This document shows, piece by piece, positions 17,940-26,896 of a stretch of 64,000 nt of DNA. The translations under genes and the position numbers were made by a program. Numbering within the stretch: the stretch's first letter is position 1; each line of letters begins with the position of its first letter. This DNA comes from an uncultured Spirochaetota bacterium (GTDB taxonomy: Bacteria > Spirochaetota > Spirochaetia > JAFGXN01), in assembly GCA_944390005.1 (NCBI GenBank), contig CALXOJ010000003.1:62001-126000 (forward strand), read 5' to 3'. Below the pieces are notes generated by a model, which had not been told where the DNA came from, ran no database searches, and was given only the letters and a program-made list of their open reading frames with translations.

Positions 17940-20296
17940 GATTTCTCCTCGAAAATCAGGTCAACAACTTCGTCAAATGTTGAAACGGGATGAAATGAAA
18001 TACCGCTTTTGACTTCATCCGGAATTTCTTCCAAATCTTTCAAGTTTCCTTTCGGGATGATAATCGATTTGATTTTATTTCGTTTGGCAGCAATTGTCTT
18101 TTCTTTAAGACCGCCGATGGGGAGCACCTTTCCCGTCAGCGACAACTCTCCCGTCATGGCTAAATGCGGTCTGATTCTTTTGTTCAGCGCCAATGAAAGC
18201 AGGGCGCTGGCCATTGTAATGCCGGCGGACGGACCGTCTTTCGGAGTGGCTCCGGCCGGAATGTGAATGTGAATCAAATTTTCGGCAAAAAAACGGCTTT
18301 CAGCCTTAAAACGCGGTAAAATGTGCACAACGCGGCTGTAAGAAATCGCGGCGGATTCCTGCATCACGTCTCCCATTTGCCCCGTCAGCTTAAAACCGCC
18401 TTTCGGACTCGGATTCGCCAGCGTCTCAATCAAAAGAGTATCGCCGCCGTAAGCGGTCCACGCCAAACCGATGACAGTTCCCGGTTCAGGGGCGGTTTTG
18501 ATGTCGTCGTCACTGAAAACCGGCATTCCGAGATAGCCGCGCAGTTGCTGCGGTGTCACTTCAAACGGTCCTTTCTCTTCGCAGGTTTCATCGACGATTT
18601 TCACTGCTGTTTTTCGACAGATTTTGCGAATCGCTTTTTCCAAGTTACGAACCCCCGATTCACGTGCGTAAGAGTCGATCAGCGCGTTTAAAGCGGCAGT
18701 CGAAAAGGAGAGTTGCTCTTTTGTCAAGCCATTATCCTTCAGTGCTTTCGGAACAAGGTATTTAGAAGCGATTTTGATTTTTTCCTTAGTGATGTAGCCC
18801 GAAAGCTGAATCACCTCCATTCTGTCTAAAAGCGGCCGCGGAATGGTTTCGGTTGTGTTTGCAGTGACAATGAAGAGAATTTGAGACAGATCGAACGGCA
18901 GGTCAAGGTAGTGGTCACGAAAGAGGGCGTTTTGCTCCGGATCCAACGCTTCCAACAGAGCTGACGCAGGATCTCCCTGATGAGAAGATCCCATTTTGTC
19001 GATTTCGTCAATCAAAAAAACCGGGCTTTTTGATTTGACGATTTTCAGCCCCTGCAGAATTTTTCCCGGCATGGCGCCGATATACGTTCTGCGGTGACCT
19101 TTTATTTCAGCCTCGTCGCGCATTCCTCCGACGCTGAATCGATAAAACGGTTTATTTAAAGCGGAGGCAATTGATTTTCCGACGGAGGTTTTTCCGACTC
19201 CGGGAGGGCCGACAAGGCAGATAATGGAACCTTTTTTTTCTTTTTTCAGCATGCGGACGCTTAAAAACTCGATAATTCGGTCTTTGACGTCTTTCATGCC
19301 GTAGTGATCGCGGTCTAAAATCTTGCGTGCCGCCGCCAAAGAGGGTTCCGCTGTCTCTTCGTCATCTTTCCACGGAAGAGCGGCAATCGTGTCAAGGTAA
19401 TTTTTTGTCACAAAATATTCGGAGCTGTTGACATCAAGAACAGAAAGTTTTTCCAGTTCGGCATCGACCTGTTCTTTGATTTCCCCTTCAAATTGAAACG
19501 AATCAAGTTTCTCTTTCAGCTTAGTGAAGTCGTCGCTTCGGGGATCGGTGTCGATTCCCAGCTCTTTTTTAATCTCTTTAAGCTCTTCCCGCAGAAAAAA
19601 CTCTCTCTGCGACTTATCGATTTTTTTCTCAATATCGCTTTGAACCCGCTTTTGCACGCGGATGACTTCTTTTTCTTTTTGAATGGCCTTTAGAACCAGT
19701 TCAATCCGCTGCGGAATATTGACAGTCTCCAAAACCTTTTGCTGAATTTCTTTTTCGATATTCAGAATCGATGAAGTAAAATCGGCGATTCTCCCCGGAT
19801 TGTCGATGTTGACAAGGTTGAGTTTGATCTCTTCGGTAATCAGCGGATTGTTGTCGGCGATGTCTTTCACCTCTTTGATAAGTTGACGCGTCAGCGCCTG
19901 ACTCATCACGGAGTCGGAATCTTCGTCTTCGAGGTAGGTGACTTGTGCTGAAACGAAAGATTCTTTTGACATCAGCCGTCGGATTTTAAACCGCTTCATT
20001 GTTGAAATAAAGATATTAACGGAATCATCCGGCAAATTAATCCGTTTGACGATTTTAGCGACGGTTCCGACGCGGTAAAGACGGTGTTCGTTGTCTTTTT
20101 CTTCATTTTTCAGCAGCACTAAACCGATGAAACCGTTGCCGTCGTTCATAGCTGCTTCGACCGTTTTGATGTCGTCTTTATCCGAAATGTGAAACGGTGT
20201 GAAAATTCCCGGAAATACGGGAGCCGCCGTCAGCGGTAAGATAAAAAGAGTCTGCGGTAAAATCAGCTCGGACGGAATCAATGTGGTATCGCTCAT
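17936..20296 (-). CDS. lon: ATP-dependent protease La (Lon)
   Basis: Cytoplasmic AAA+ protease for damaged and regulatory proteins. Its 786 residues are arranged as in bacterial Lon: N-terminal LAN domain (about 1-205), coiled-coil region, AAA+ module with Walker A GPPGVGKTS (about 360) and SPVFLIDEIDKMG, and the protease domain with catalytic Ser in KDGPSAGITMASALL (about 687) and Lys in KEKTIAAKRNKIKSI. AAAGGAGAG precedes the ATG and a good promoter lies upstream. It heads a minus-strand operon with the carboxypeptidase and U32 genes. Confidence 0.97.
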   Translation of the reverse strand: MSDTTLIPSELILPQTLFILPLTAAPVFPGIFTPFHISDKDDIKTVEAAMNDGNGFIGLVLLKNEEKDNEHRLYRVGTVAKIVKRINLPDDSVNIFISTMKRFKIRRLMSKESFVSAQVTYLEDEDSDSVMSQALTRQLIKEVKDIADNNPLITEEIKLNLVNIDNPGRIADFTSSILNIEKEIQQKVLETVNIPQRIELVLKAIQKEKEVIRVQKRVQSDIEKKIDKSQREFFLREELKEIKKELGIDTDPRSDDFTKLKEKLDSFQFEGEIKEQVDAELEKLSVLDVNSSEYFVTKNYLDTIAALPWKDDEETAEPSLAAARKILDRDHYGMKDVKDRIIEFLSVRMLKKEKKGSIICLVGPPGVGKTSVGKSIASALNKPFYRFSVGGMRDEAEIKGHRRTYIGAMPGKILQGLKIVKSKSPVFLIDEIDKMGSSHQGDPASALLEALDPEQNALFRDHYLDLPFDLSQILFIVTANTTETIPRPLLDRMEVIQLSGYITKEKIKIASKYLVPKALKDNGLTKEQLSFSTAALNALIDSYARESGVRNLEKAIRKICRKTAVKIVDETCEEKGPFEVTPQQLRGYLGMPVFSDDDIKTAPEPGTVIGLAWTAYGGDTLLIETLANPSPKGGFKLTGQMGDVMQESAAISYSRVVHILPRFKAESRFFAENLIHIHIPAGATPKDGPSAGITMASALLSLALNKRIRPHLAMTGELSLTGKVLPIGGLKEKTIAAKRNKIKSIIIPKGNLKDLEEIPDEVKSGISFHPVSTFDEVVDLIFEEKS

Positions 20297-20313
20297 TTGC
20301 TCTCCTTTCTTTC

Positions 20314-20342
20314 AATATAACTAAAAAAAAGGGTAAAAGCAA
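20314..20342 (-). promoter_or_regulatory. Sigma70-type promoter of lon
   Basis: On the minus strand: TTGCTT (20342-20337), 17 nt, TATATT (20319-20314), about 18 nt before the lon start codon and followed by a strong Shine-Dalgarno. No heat-shock type CIRCE element is seen. Confidence 0.6.
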
Positions 20343-20343
20343 A

Positions 20344-22695
20344 TTATTTGCGTATTTTCACCTTAAAAATCGACAGCAGCATCGGCAGAACTGTCAACGC
20401 TCCGAGAGACGAAGTGATCATGGTAATCGAAACAATCATTCCAAAGTTTTGAATGATGGTGTACTGACTGAACATGAGCACCAAAAACCCGACAGCCACC
20501 GACACCGCGTTCGACATGATGCTGCGGTAACTTTCGGCAAAAGCGTCAATCAAACTCTGGCGGTAATTCTGCGAAAGCAGGTAAATGCGTTTAAACCGGC
20601 TGAAGTAGTGGATGGCGTAGTCGACGCCGGCGCCGATGCCGACATTGGCGATGATGGCGGTTGCCGGATTCAAACTGATTCCCAGCAGCCACATCACGGT
20701 AAAATTGAAGAAAACAGCGATACTGACCGGAACGGTAATCAACAGTCCGACGGGAAGGGATTTGAAGATGATCGAAATGAAGACAAAAATCGTAACAATG
20801 GCGCCGATCAGCGATCCGATTTGAGTGGAAACAATCAAACTGCCGTTTTTGATCTTGATGTAATCTCCGGCGAATTTGTAAGTCGGTGCGCCTTCGGGAA
20901 TGTTTTCGCTTCCGGCAGGGTAGTATCCCAATTCAAGCAGAATCGGGTCGAGCCGATCGGAGAGTTTCTGCATTTCAACAGTATTGCCGTTGCTGAGACG
21001 AATCAAGATGTTGGTTTTCCGACCGTCTGCGGTCATGTATTTACGCACTTCGTTTTTCGGAACCTGATTGGTATATTCCAGCGTGTTGATGAATCGTTGT
21101 GTGTAAAGACGGCTTTCGGGAAGCGCAAATTTTTCCGGCTGTTGTTTGTTGAAAATATAGTTCAGGTATTGAACATAACTGGCGTAAGAGGTGACAAAGG
21201 AAACGCTTTCCTGCTCTTTTGCGGCGTCGGTGATTTTCACCATATCGGACAGCGTATCGACGGAACGGACTCCGCCGTTTTTCGGGCTTTCCAAAACCAA
21301 GTAAATATTAGTGATGCCGCCGAGGTGCTGCTCGATTTTTTCCGTAGCGATTCTCACCGGAGCGTCAGATTTAAAGTATCGGACTTCGTCCAAATCGGTT
21401 TTTGTGTTCAGCATTCCCGGAATACAGACTCCGATGAGAATCAATGTCAAAACAAGAATGATCCAACGTGCTTTAATAACGCCCGCACCGACGGAAAGAG
21501 CCCGGTTGCGGCTGCGGTCTTGATTTGCCGCGGCAGTCTCTGTCTTGGAGGGAATCAACCGTTTGCGGCGGTTCTCTCGGGCCGGTTTAAAGTAAGAGAT
21601 GATCACCGGAGCAAGGTAGAGGGTGAAGGCCATTGCAATCAGCACGCCGAACGCCAAAAACGCCCCCATGTTCTTCATCGACTGACCGGGCGAAAAAACC
21701 AGCGAACCGAAACCGAGCGCCGTCGTGACAGCCGAAAGAATGATCGGCAGGCGGACGAATTTTATCGAATCCAGAACCGCCGGCTGTCCGGGAACGCCTT
21801 GGCGGATGAAATACAGCGACTGCTGCGTAATGTGAATACCGTCGGCGCTGGCGATGGAAATCAATACAACGGGAATAACGGTTTCGGTCAGCGTCAGCGG
21901 AAATCCGAAGAGCCCTTTGATACCGAAGGTCCACAAAACGCTCAGCAGGGTGATGATCAGAGGGACAATCATTCCTCGAACGCTTTTGAGCATCAGCAGA
22001 ATCGAGCCCATGACGACCAAAACGGCCAGCGGAAAAAGGACAATCAAGTCCATAACCATGTAGTTGGTGATATCGGTATTAATAACCGGAGTTCCCGTGT
22101 ATTCGATGATGAAGTCGGATCGAAATGCTTCGTTTTCCGAATCGCGAGCCTCTTCCGACATTGTTTCAATATCGCTTTTCATTTCAGCGATGAACTTTGC
22201 CGTCGCCTGCTCGTTGTTGGCGGCCTCTACCGTCAACGGTGCGCGAATCAGGGTAATTTTCTTTTCCGGATCGACGATTTGGTTGACCGCCAGCGGGTTG
22301 TTATCGATTCTTCTTTCTATGGAAGCGATTGTGCCGGAGTTAATTTCCAGCGTCTCCGAATCGGGATTGTATTGCTGCAGAATCGCTGTAATACTTGCGA
22401 TTCCTTCCGATTGAATTTCTTTTTGACTCTTTAAATAGAGGGTGATTTCCTGAATCAGGTTCAGATTTCCTTCAGTATAAACGGAATTCTCCGAAGTCAG
22501 CAGAATGATGATTTCCTGACTGTTGCCGAAATCTTCGGAAATTTGATTGTTATAGAGATAGTCGGCGTCGCCCGTCGGCAGCACCGCCGAAATGCTCGGA
22601 TCCATGCGCAGGCGGGTCGTTCCCAGTCCGACCAAAACCGACAGAATGACAGTGATCGCAATGACCGCCTTTTTGTTGTTCATCAGGAAGTTCAT
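20344..22695 (-). CDS. RND superfamily/MMPL-type membrane exporter
   Basis: A 783-residue inner-membrane protein of the predicted-exporter branch of the RND superfamily (MMPL/HpnN-like, with sterol-sensing-domain-type membrane halves). The layout is duplicated: one TM near the N-terminus, a large periplasmic loop, five to six TMs (about 215-385), a second single TM (about 415-435), a second loop and a final TM bundle (about 615-789). VGIGAGVDYAIHYFSRFKR is the conserved TM4-like motif. ATG 22695 is preferred over ATG 22713 because AAGGAG lies just upstream of it, inside the longer frame. Lipid or hydrophobic-compound export is the family role; the substrate here is unknown. Confidence 0.85.
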   Translation of the reverse strand: MNFLMNNKKAVIAITVILSVLVGLGTTRLRMDPSISAVLPTGDADYLYNNQISEDFGNSQEIIILLTSENSVYTEGNLNLIQEITLYLKSQKEIQSEGIASITAILQQYNPDSETLEINSGTIASIERRIDNNPLAVNQIVDPEKKITLIRAPLTVEAANNEQATAKFIAEMKSDIETMSEEARDSENEAFRSDFIIEYTGTPVINTDITNYMVMDLIVLFPLAVLVVMGSILLMLKSVRGMIVPLIITLLSVLWTFGIKGLFGFPLTLTETVIPVVLISIASADGIHITQQSLYFIRQGVPGQPAVLDSIKFVRLPIILSAVTTALGFGSLVFSPGQSMKNMGAFLAFGVLIAMAFTLYLAPVIISYFKPARENRRKRLIPSKTETAAANQDRSRNRALSVGAGVIKARWIILVLTLILIGVCIPGMLNTKTDLDEVRYFKSDAPVRIATEKIEQHLGGITNIYLVLESPKNGGVRSVDTLSDMVKITDAAKEQESVSFVTSYASYVQYLNYIFNKQQPEKFALPESRLYTQRFINTLEYTNQVPKNEVRKYMTADGRKTNILIRLSNGNTVEMQKLSDRLDPILLELGYYPAGSENIPEGAPTYKFAGDYIKIKNGSLIVSTQIGSLIGAIVTIFVFISIIFKSLPVGLLITVPVSIAVFFNFTVMWLLGISLNPATAIIANVGIGAGVDYAIHYFSRFKRIYLLSQNYRQSLIDAFAESYRSIMSNAVSVAVGFLVLMFSQYTIIQNFGMIVSITMITSSLGALTVLPMLLSIFKVKIRK

Positions 22696-22716
22696 GGAAA
22701 TATTCTCCTTCATATC

Positions 22717-22745
22717 AGAATAATGAAATTCCGAAAAAAGTTCAA
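22717..22745 (-). promoter_or_regulatory. Promoter of the RND/MMPL-type exporter
   Basis: Minus strand TTGAAC (22745-22740), 17-nt spacer, TATTCT (22722-22717). The predicted start leaves a leader of roughly 15 nt that contains the AAGGAG used by ATG 22695, supporting that start. Confidence 0.5.
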
Positions 22746-22770
22746 GCTATCGCAGAATTCCGATGAGGGC

Positions 22771-22801
22771 AAAAAAAAAAGACGCCTTGAAAAAAGGCGT
22801 C
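22771..22801 (-). terminator. Rho-independent terminator after tRNA-Asp
   Basis: Reading the minus strand, a GACGCCTT/AAGGCGTC stem with a short loop is followed by a run of ten T. It lies 3-4 nt downstream of the tRNA 3' end. Confidence 0.9.
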
Positions 22802-22804
22802 CGA

Positions 22805-22879
22805 CGCGAGTTACGGGGCTTGAACCCGTGATCTCGGCCTTGACAGGGCCGCGCGATAACCAAACTTCGCTAAACCCGC
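22805..22879 (-). tRNA. tRNA-Asp (GUC)
   Basis: A 75-nt cloverleaf on the minus strand. The acceptor GCGGGTT pairs with AACTCGC (one G-U), the D-stem is GCGA/TCGC, the anticodon stem CGGCC/GGCCG encloses the loop CTGTCAA (anticodon GUC), and the T-arm is ACGGG TTCAAGC CCCGT. The discriminator is G, as expected for aspartate. The 3' CCA is not encoded. It is flanked by its own promoter and terminator. Confidence 0.96.
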
Positions 22880-22891
22880 GTTTGTAAGGTG

Positions 22892-22920
22892 ATTATGCCC
22901 GAAAAACGGCAATCTGTCAA
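22892..22920 (-). promoter_or_regulatory. Promoter of tRNA-Asp
   Basis: Minus strand TTGACA (22920-22915), 17 nt, CATAAT (22897-22892), ending 12 nt before the mature tRNA 5' end. Confidence 0.7.
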
Positions 22921-22955
22921 GCGGTTTTTGGAAATTTTTTATCAAAATCAGATAC

Positions 22956-22982
22956 TTGATTTTTTTTTTTTTTTTTTACAAT
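22956..22982 (+). promoter_or_regulatory. Promoter with pure poly-T spacer, candidate phase-variation switch
   Basis: TTGATT (22956-22961) and TACAAT (22977-22982) are separated by exactly 15 T, so the whole spacer is one homopolymer (the T run is 18 long, including bases of both boxes). Fifteen is shorter than the optimal 17; slippage adding two T would strengthen the promoter. The transcript would start near 22989 and carry AGGAGG before the lipoprotein ATG. Confidence 0.55.
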
Positions 22983-23038
22983 ATGGCGGATTTTTTATGA
23001 ATGAAATGCGGATTAACCGTTTTTCGTAGGAGGGAGTA

Positions 23039-24232
23039 ATGAAAAGAGGTTTAACGGTTGTTTTGGCGGCTCTGGTGCTGCTGACAGGGTGTGAATTGCG
23101 TTATCGGGCTATCAGCAAACTGGACATTACCGATGCCGAGAGTCTTTATCTGGCGCCGGAAGCGCGGGGCACGGGGAACGTGATGTTTAAAATTACGAAA
23201 GAGGGCGCGATTGTCGAGGTGTCGTACACGAGCAACAGCGGCATAAAGGCATCGACCAAAAGACTGAAACCGGAGGCCATCTATCATGCCAACGACGAGT
23301 ACATGGTTGTGGTGTTTCGGAATTATAGTATAGCCTGTCTCGTTTCCAAAAAGACGGGGGCAGTCTATTCGTTGGAGAATGTGGGCGTGCCTAATGATTA
23401 TCAGTTGATGTTCGTTAATTCGTCGCCCGTTCTGTCCGACGGAAAGAACAATATTTATTTCAAAACTAAGTCTTATAATCCCGACAATCCGGATAAATGG
23501 AATGAACTCTACCGCATCGATGTGTCGAATCCCGAAAAGGTGACTGCCAAACCGCTGACGGGTCCCCAAGATAACCAGATTGACGCTTTTGCCGTCGATC
23601 CGGCCGGAAATGTGGTTTATAACTATCCCAATGGAACTCGTTTGGCTTTTGCCGACGGCGGCTTTGCTAATTGTAATGACACATCTTATTGGACGGCGCC
23701 GGACGGGAAGCTGTATTGTGGGGGCTCTCTGATTTACCGGCTGGATATTGATGGGAAAAATGTCGCGGAGACGGAATACGGGAGATTGAATCTTTATAAT
23801 TCACATATATATATCTATGTCGACAGTTATTATTTGACAATGGGCGGTCGGGCATATATTCTGTATCGCGACGGACAATTATTCGAAGTTTACAATCCCG
23901 AGGGCAAGCCGCATTTGGTTGAGGGAGTTCCCGCTTTGACAAACATTCAGGCGGTGACGCAGTCGGAAGAGGAGCTGTTTATTGCCGGCGAGAGCAACGA
24001 TGAGCCGCGGGTGATTCGGGTCAATCCGGTGACGGGTGACTGGAGCGATCTCTACACACCCGGGGATTACGAAGTGTATAATATGGTTTATGCGGGCGGC
24101 CGGCTGACGGTCAATGCGATGCGGATGAACGACGGGACGATTATCATGGGCGAACTCGACGAAACGGGTGAGATGAAAGTGCTCGACGAAACGTCGAACA
24201 GCAAGGTGCTTTATCTGACGAGGATCAGGTAA
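23039..24232 (+). CDS. Lipoprotein of unknown function behind a poly-T promoter
   Basis: A 397-residue lipoprotein. The signal peptide has lipobox LTGC (Cys at residue 18). The mature part is beta-strand-rich with repeated short blades (e.g. YSIACLVSKKTGAVYSLENV, YILYRDGQLFEVYNPEGK, LFIAGESNDEPRVIRVNP), suggesting a beta-propeller-like fold that cannot be assigned to a family by eye. AGGAGG lies 7 nt before the ATG. It is a single-gene unit, ended by a strong terminator at 24258. The homopolymer in its promoter suggests on/off or graded expression at the cell surface. Confidence 0.75.
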   Translation: MKRGLTVVLAALVLLTGCELRYRAISKLDITDAESLYLAPEARGTGNVMFKITKEGAIVEVSYTSNSGIKASTKRLKPEAIYHANDEYMVVVFRNYSIACLVSKKTGAVYSLENVGVPNDYQLMFVNSSPVLSDGKNNIYFKTKSYNPDNPDKWNELYRIDVSNPEKVTAKPLTGPQDNQIDAFAVDPAGNVVYNYPNGTRLAFADGGFANCNDTSYWTAPDGKLYCGGSLIYRLDIDGKNVAETEYGRLNLYNSHIYIYVDSYYLTMGGRAYILYRDGQLFEVYNPEGKPHLVEGVPALTNIQAVTQSEEELFIAGESNDEPRVIRVNPVTGDWSDLYTPGDYEVYNMVYAGGRLTVNAMRMNDGTIIMGELDETGEMKVLDETSNSKVLYLTRIR

Positions 24233-24257
24233 TCCCCCCCGATTAATTAACATTGTG

Positions 24258-24284
24258 GGACGGCCTTCGGGCCGTCTTTTTTTT
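24258..24284 (+). terminator. Rho-independent terminator
   Basis: GACGGCC-TTCG-GGCCGTC followed by eight T, 27 nt after the lipoprotein stop. Confidence 0.93.
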
Positions 24285-24328
24285 CGGCAAAAGAAAAATT
24301 CTTTTTTGCTGTTCTTTTTCCGAATTTT

Positions 24329-24337
24329 TGATAAGAT
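24329..24337 (+). promoter_or_regulatory. Extended -10 promoter close to a GTG start
   Basis: TGATAAGAT, an extended -10 box (TGn + TAAGAT), ends 6 nt before the GTG at 24344. No good -35 box at 17 nt. The transcript would begin at or next to the start codon. Confidence 0.4.
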
Positions 24338-24343
24338 AGAAGC

Positions 24344-25267
24344 GTGGGAACCGCGTTTATTCTTTTTTGCGTTTTTCTTCTGTTTATTTGGTTGATTTTT
24401 TTGTATTCGGTGCGGCTGTACTGGTTTTTCCGCATCGTGAAAGCGACAAAACGAAGCAAGCTGCGGTCTTGTTCGTCTTCCTTTTCCCAAGAAGACGAAA
24501 ACGGAGGTGTGTCTGTCGAATTCTCCGTCAGACGCCGCCATTCGGCGTTTAAGTCGGTTCTAATTAAACGAAAAAAACATCGCCGTGAAGAAATGCTGAC
24601 GCTGCGCGGTACACTACTCAATCCCGAGTCGGATAAGCTTCTTGTTTTCGTTCATAAAGAAGGACTTGATCGGCGGCAGGCGGCGGAAAAGTGCCGTCTG
24701 TTTGCGGAAAACGGGTGGTCGGTTTTAGCGTTCGATCAGCGGGCCCACGGGGAATCCGACGGAAAGCGGTCTACGCTCGGTTACTGCGAAAGCGAAGATT
24801 TGGCGCGGATTGCCGGCGAGGCGGCGGGCGAAAAAAAATACCGTTCGGTCGGTTTCTACGGAGTTGGGTGCGGTGCAGCCGCAGCGCTGCTTTCTCTTGA
24901 CCGCGCTCGGCAGGTTGATTTTGTGATAGCCGAAGACGTTTATCCTTCGTACGTCGAGTATCTGCGGTTTTTGATTCGAAAAAGACGGATTTTGCGGAGG
25001 ATCGACGGCTTGATTATCGATTTTCTGCTGCGTAACTGTGAAAAATATCTCGGTCTGCCGCTGCGGGATTTGTGTCCGCTGTATGCGGCGATGAACCACC
25101 CCGAAACGGCGCTGTATCTGACCGCTGGCGGAACGATGCCGTTAACGCTGATCAAGCGGATCGAAGAGAACCGTTCGCCGTCCTCCGAAACGGTTTTCTG
25201 CGGCTCTCCCGACGGTTGGGAGGCGTATTTTGATGCTTTCGACAAGAAAAACAGGAAACGCGGCTGA
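24344..25267 (+). CDS. Membrane-anchored alpha/beta-hydrolase-like protein lacking the catalytic triad
   Basis: A 307-residue protein with one N-terminal membrane anchor (about 3-27) followed by a basic segment and an alpha/beta-hydrolase fold of the YqkD/BAAT type (KLLVFVHKEGLDRRQAAEKC, GWSVLAFDQRAHGESDGKRS, YRSVGFYGVGCGAAAALLSL). The nucleophile elbow G-x-S-x-G reads GVGCG, so the serine is Gly. The oxyanion HG motif is HK, the usual Asp region reads AGGTMPLT and the expected C-terminal His is absent. It is probably a catalytically dead or repurposed fold. The GTG start has no Shine-Dalgarno. The gene overlaps cardiolipin synthase by one base (TGATG), suggesting a joint role at the membrane. 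Confidence 0.75.
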   Translation: MGTAFILFCVFLLFIWLIFLYSVRLYWFFRIVKATKRSKLRSCSSSFSQEDENGGVSVEFSVRRRHSAFKSVLIKRKKHRREEMLTLRGTLLNPESDKLLVFVHKEGLDRRQAAEKCRLFAENGWSVLAFDQRAHGESDGKRSTLGYCESEDLARIAGEAAGEKKYRSVGFYGVGCGAAAALLSLDRARQVDFVIAEDVYPSYVEYLRFLIRKRRILRRIDGLIIDFLLRNCEKYLGLPLRDLCPLYAAMNHPETALYLTAGGTMPLTLIKRIEENRSPSSETVFCGSPDGWEAYFDAFDKKNRKRG

Positions 25268-26841
25268 TGGACATTTTTTTCATTTTATATGTTGTTTATT
25301 GGGGAATGGCGATTCTGGCCGCGCTTTTTGTACTGACGGACAACAAAAGACCGCCGGAGGTCAATCTTCTTTGGCTTTTCATTCTTCTGTTTATTCCGTT
25401 TGTCGGACTGATTGTCTACATTGTTTTCGGCGTTAATTTGAAGCGGCAGACTATTTTTAAGGTTTTGGCGGAAGATTTGCTGAAACAACGCTACCGCGGC
25501 CGTCTCGAAGCGCAAAAACGGTGGCTTTCAACGATTTCACAGATGTCCGCTGTCGATTTGGCAGAAAAACTGAATGCCGGCGACACTCCGGGAACGTTGA
25601 CTCATGCGGTCTTCGATATTGCCAAAGACTCCGATTGCCGAAAAACCGTCCGTATGATGCTGGATACTTGCGGCGCGCCGCTGGCGGTCAACGAATCGAT
25701 GCGGCTGTTTTTTACGGGAACGGAAGCGTTTGAATCGCTGACAGCCGATTTAAAGACGGCGCGGCGTTCCGTCGATATGGAATTTTATATCTGGCGCTCG
25801 GATCGGACCGGTGAAGAAATTCTGTCGATTCTTGAGGAACGGGCGAAAGCGGGCGTCCGCATTCGGTTGATTTTTGACAGCATCGGTTGTTGGGGGAAAA
25901 TTTCGTTTTCATACCGCCGCAAATTGAAGGCAGCCGGAATTTCGTACCGCTGGTTTTTGGATCCGCTCTCTTACTTCGGACATCGGCAGATCAACTTTCG
26001 GACTCACCGGAAAGCGGTCATCATTGACGAAAAAATCTGTTACACCGGCGGAATGAACATCGGAGACGAATACCGCTTTCCGAATGAAAAAAAGTGGTAC
26101 AAATCGTGGCGGGATACATTTGTCCGTTTGGAAGGAAATTCCGCTGCCTATATGCAGGATATTTTTGAAATTGACTGGCATAATTCGAACAAAGGTGAAA
26201 TTAAGAGGGGAAATTTCTCATCCGTAGATGAATATCCTGAAGACGAATCAGTCGATTCGGTGTTTGCTGCGCTTTCTGGCGTTTCAAAAGACGCCTCTTT
26301 GGCTCAGATTGTTTGTTCCGGACCGGATTCGTCGGTCGATTCCATAGAGCTGCTTTACGGTTCCCTGATTGCGAACGCCAATAAATACGTTTATATTCAA
26401 AGTCCGTATTTTATTCCGAGCGACAATGTTTTAAAAACTCTGCAGACGGCTGCCTTAAGCGGAATCGAAATCAAAATTATCACGACCGGAATTGCCGATA
26501 AACGGATTCCGTACTTTGTCGCAGAGACATATTTTGACGAACTGCTTTTCTGCGGAGTGGAGATTTACCGTTATACGGAAGGCTTTTTTCATCCCAAGAT
26601 GGTTCTCATTGACGGAAAGATTGCGACAGTCGGCAGCTGTAATTTCGACGTTCGCAGTTTTCGGTTGGATTATGAAATCAACGCGGTTCTCTACGACGTC
26701 GACGCTATCGGTGTTTTGCAGCGGCAGTTTTTGGCAGACAAGGAAAAGTCTGTAAAAATTCCGACGGATTATTACCGCAATCTGCCGTTTTTCAACCGTT
26801 TGCTTCATTCGGTCTTTCGCATCGGATCGCCTTTGATGTAA
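25267..26841 (+). CDS. cls: Cardiolipin synthase
   Basis: A membrane phospholipase-D-superfamily enzyme that makes cardiolipin from phosphatidylglycerol. Two N-terminal TMs (about 3-22 and 33-56, PLDc_N type) are followed by two HKD motifs, HRKAVIIDEKICYTGGMNIG near residue 247 and HPKMVLIDGKIATVGSCNFD near 441, both complete. Its 524 residues are typical. It is translationally coupled to the hydrolase-like gene upstream. Confidence 0.93.
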   Translation: MDIFFILYVVYWGMAILAALFVLTDNKRPPEVNLLWLFILLFIPFVGLIVYIVFGVNLKRQTIFKVLAEDLLKQRYRGRLEAQKRWLSTISQMSAVDLAEKLNAGDTPGTLTHAVFDIAKDSDCRKTVRMMLDTCGAPLAVNESMRLFFTGTEAFESLTADLKTARRSVDMEFYIWRSDRTGEEILSILEERAKAGVRIRLIFDSIGCWGKISFSYRRKLKAAGISYRWFLDPLSYFGHRQINFRTHRKAVIIDEKICYTGGMNIGDEYRFPNEKKWYKSWRDTFVRLEGNSAAYMQDIFEIDWHNSNKGEIKRGNFSSVDEYPEDESVDSVFAALSGVSKDASLAQIVCSGPDSSVDSIELLYGSLIANANKYVYIQSPYFIPSDNVLKTLQTAALSGIEIKIITTGIADKRIPYFVAETYFDELLFCGVEIYRYTEGFFHPKMVLIDGKIATVGSCNFDVRSFRLDYEINAVLYDVDAIGVLQRQFLADKEKSVKIPTDYYRNLPFFNRLLHSVFRIGSPLM

Positions 26842-26847
26842 AACCGT

Positions 26848-26876
26848 TTGACTTTTCGATGGATGAAGTTTAAAAT
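26848..26876 (+). promoter_or_regulatory. Sigma70-type promoter of the malate operon
   Basis: TTGACT (26848-26853), 17-nt spacer, TAAAAT (26871-26876), 20 nt before the next ATG, with GAGGAG in between. Confidence 0.75.
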
Positions 26877-26896
26877 AGCGAAAGAGGAGATGGTTT

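Noticed and set aside
20281-22434. Long plus-strand open frame of 717 codons opposite the RND/MMPL-type exporter
   Set aside because: Its translation is Arg/Asn/His/Asp-rich without any family motif. It lies opposite the start of lon and a transporter gene with clear domains and promoter, and is a shadow frame.
22741-23038. A second tRNA near tRNA-Asp
   Set aside because: No further cloverleaf could be folded around the poly-T region.
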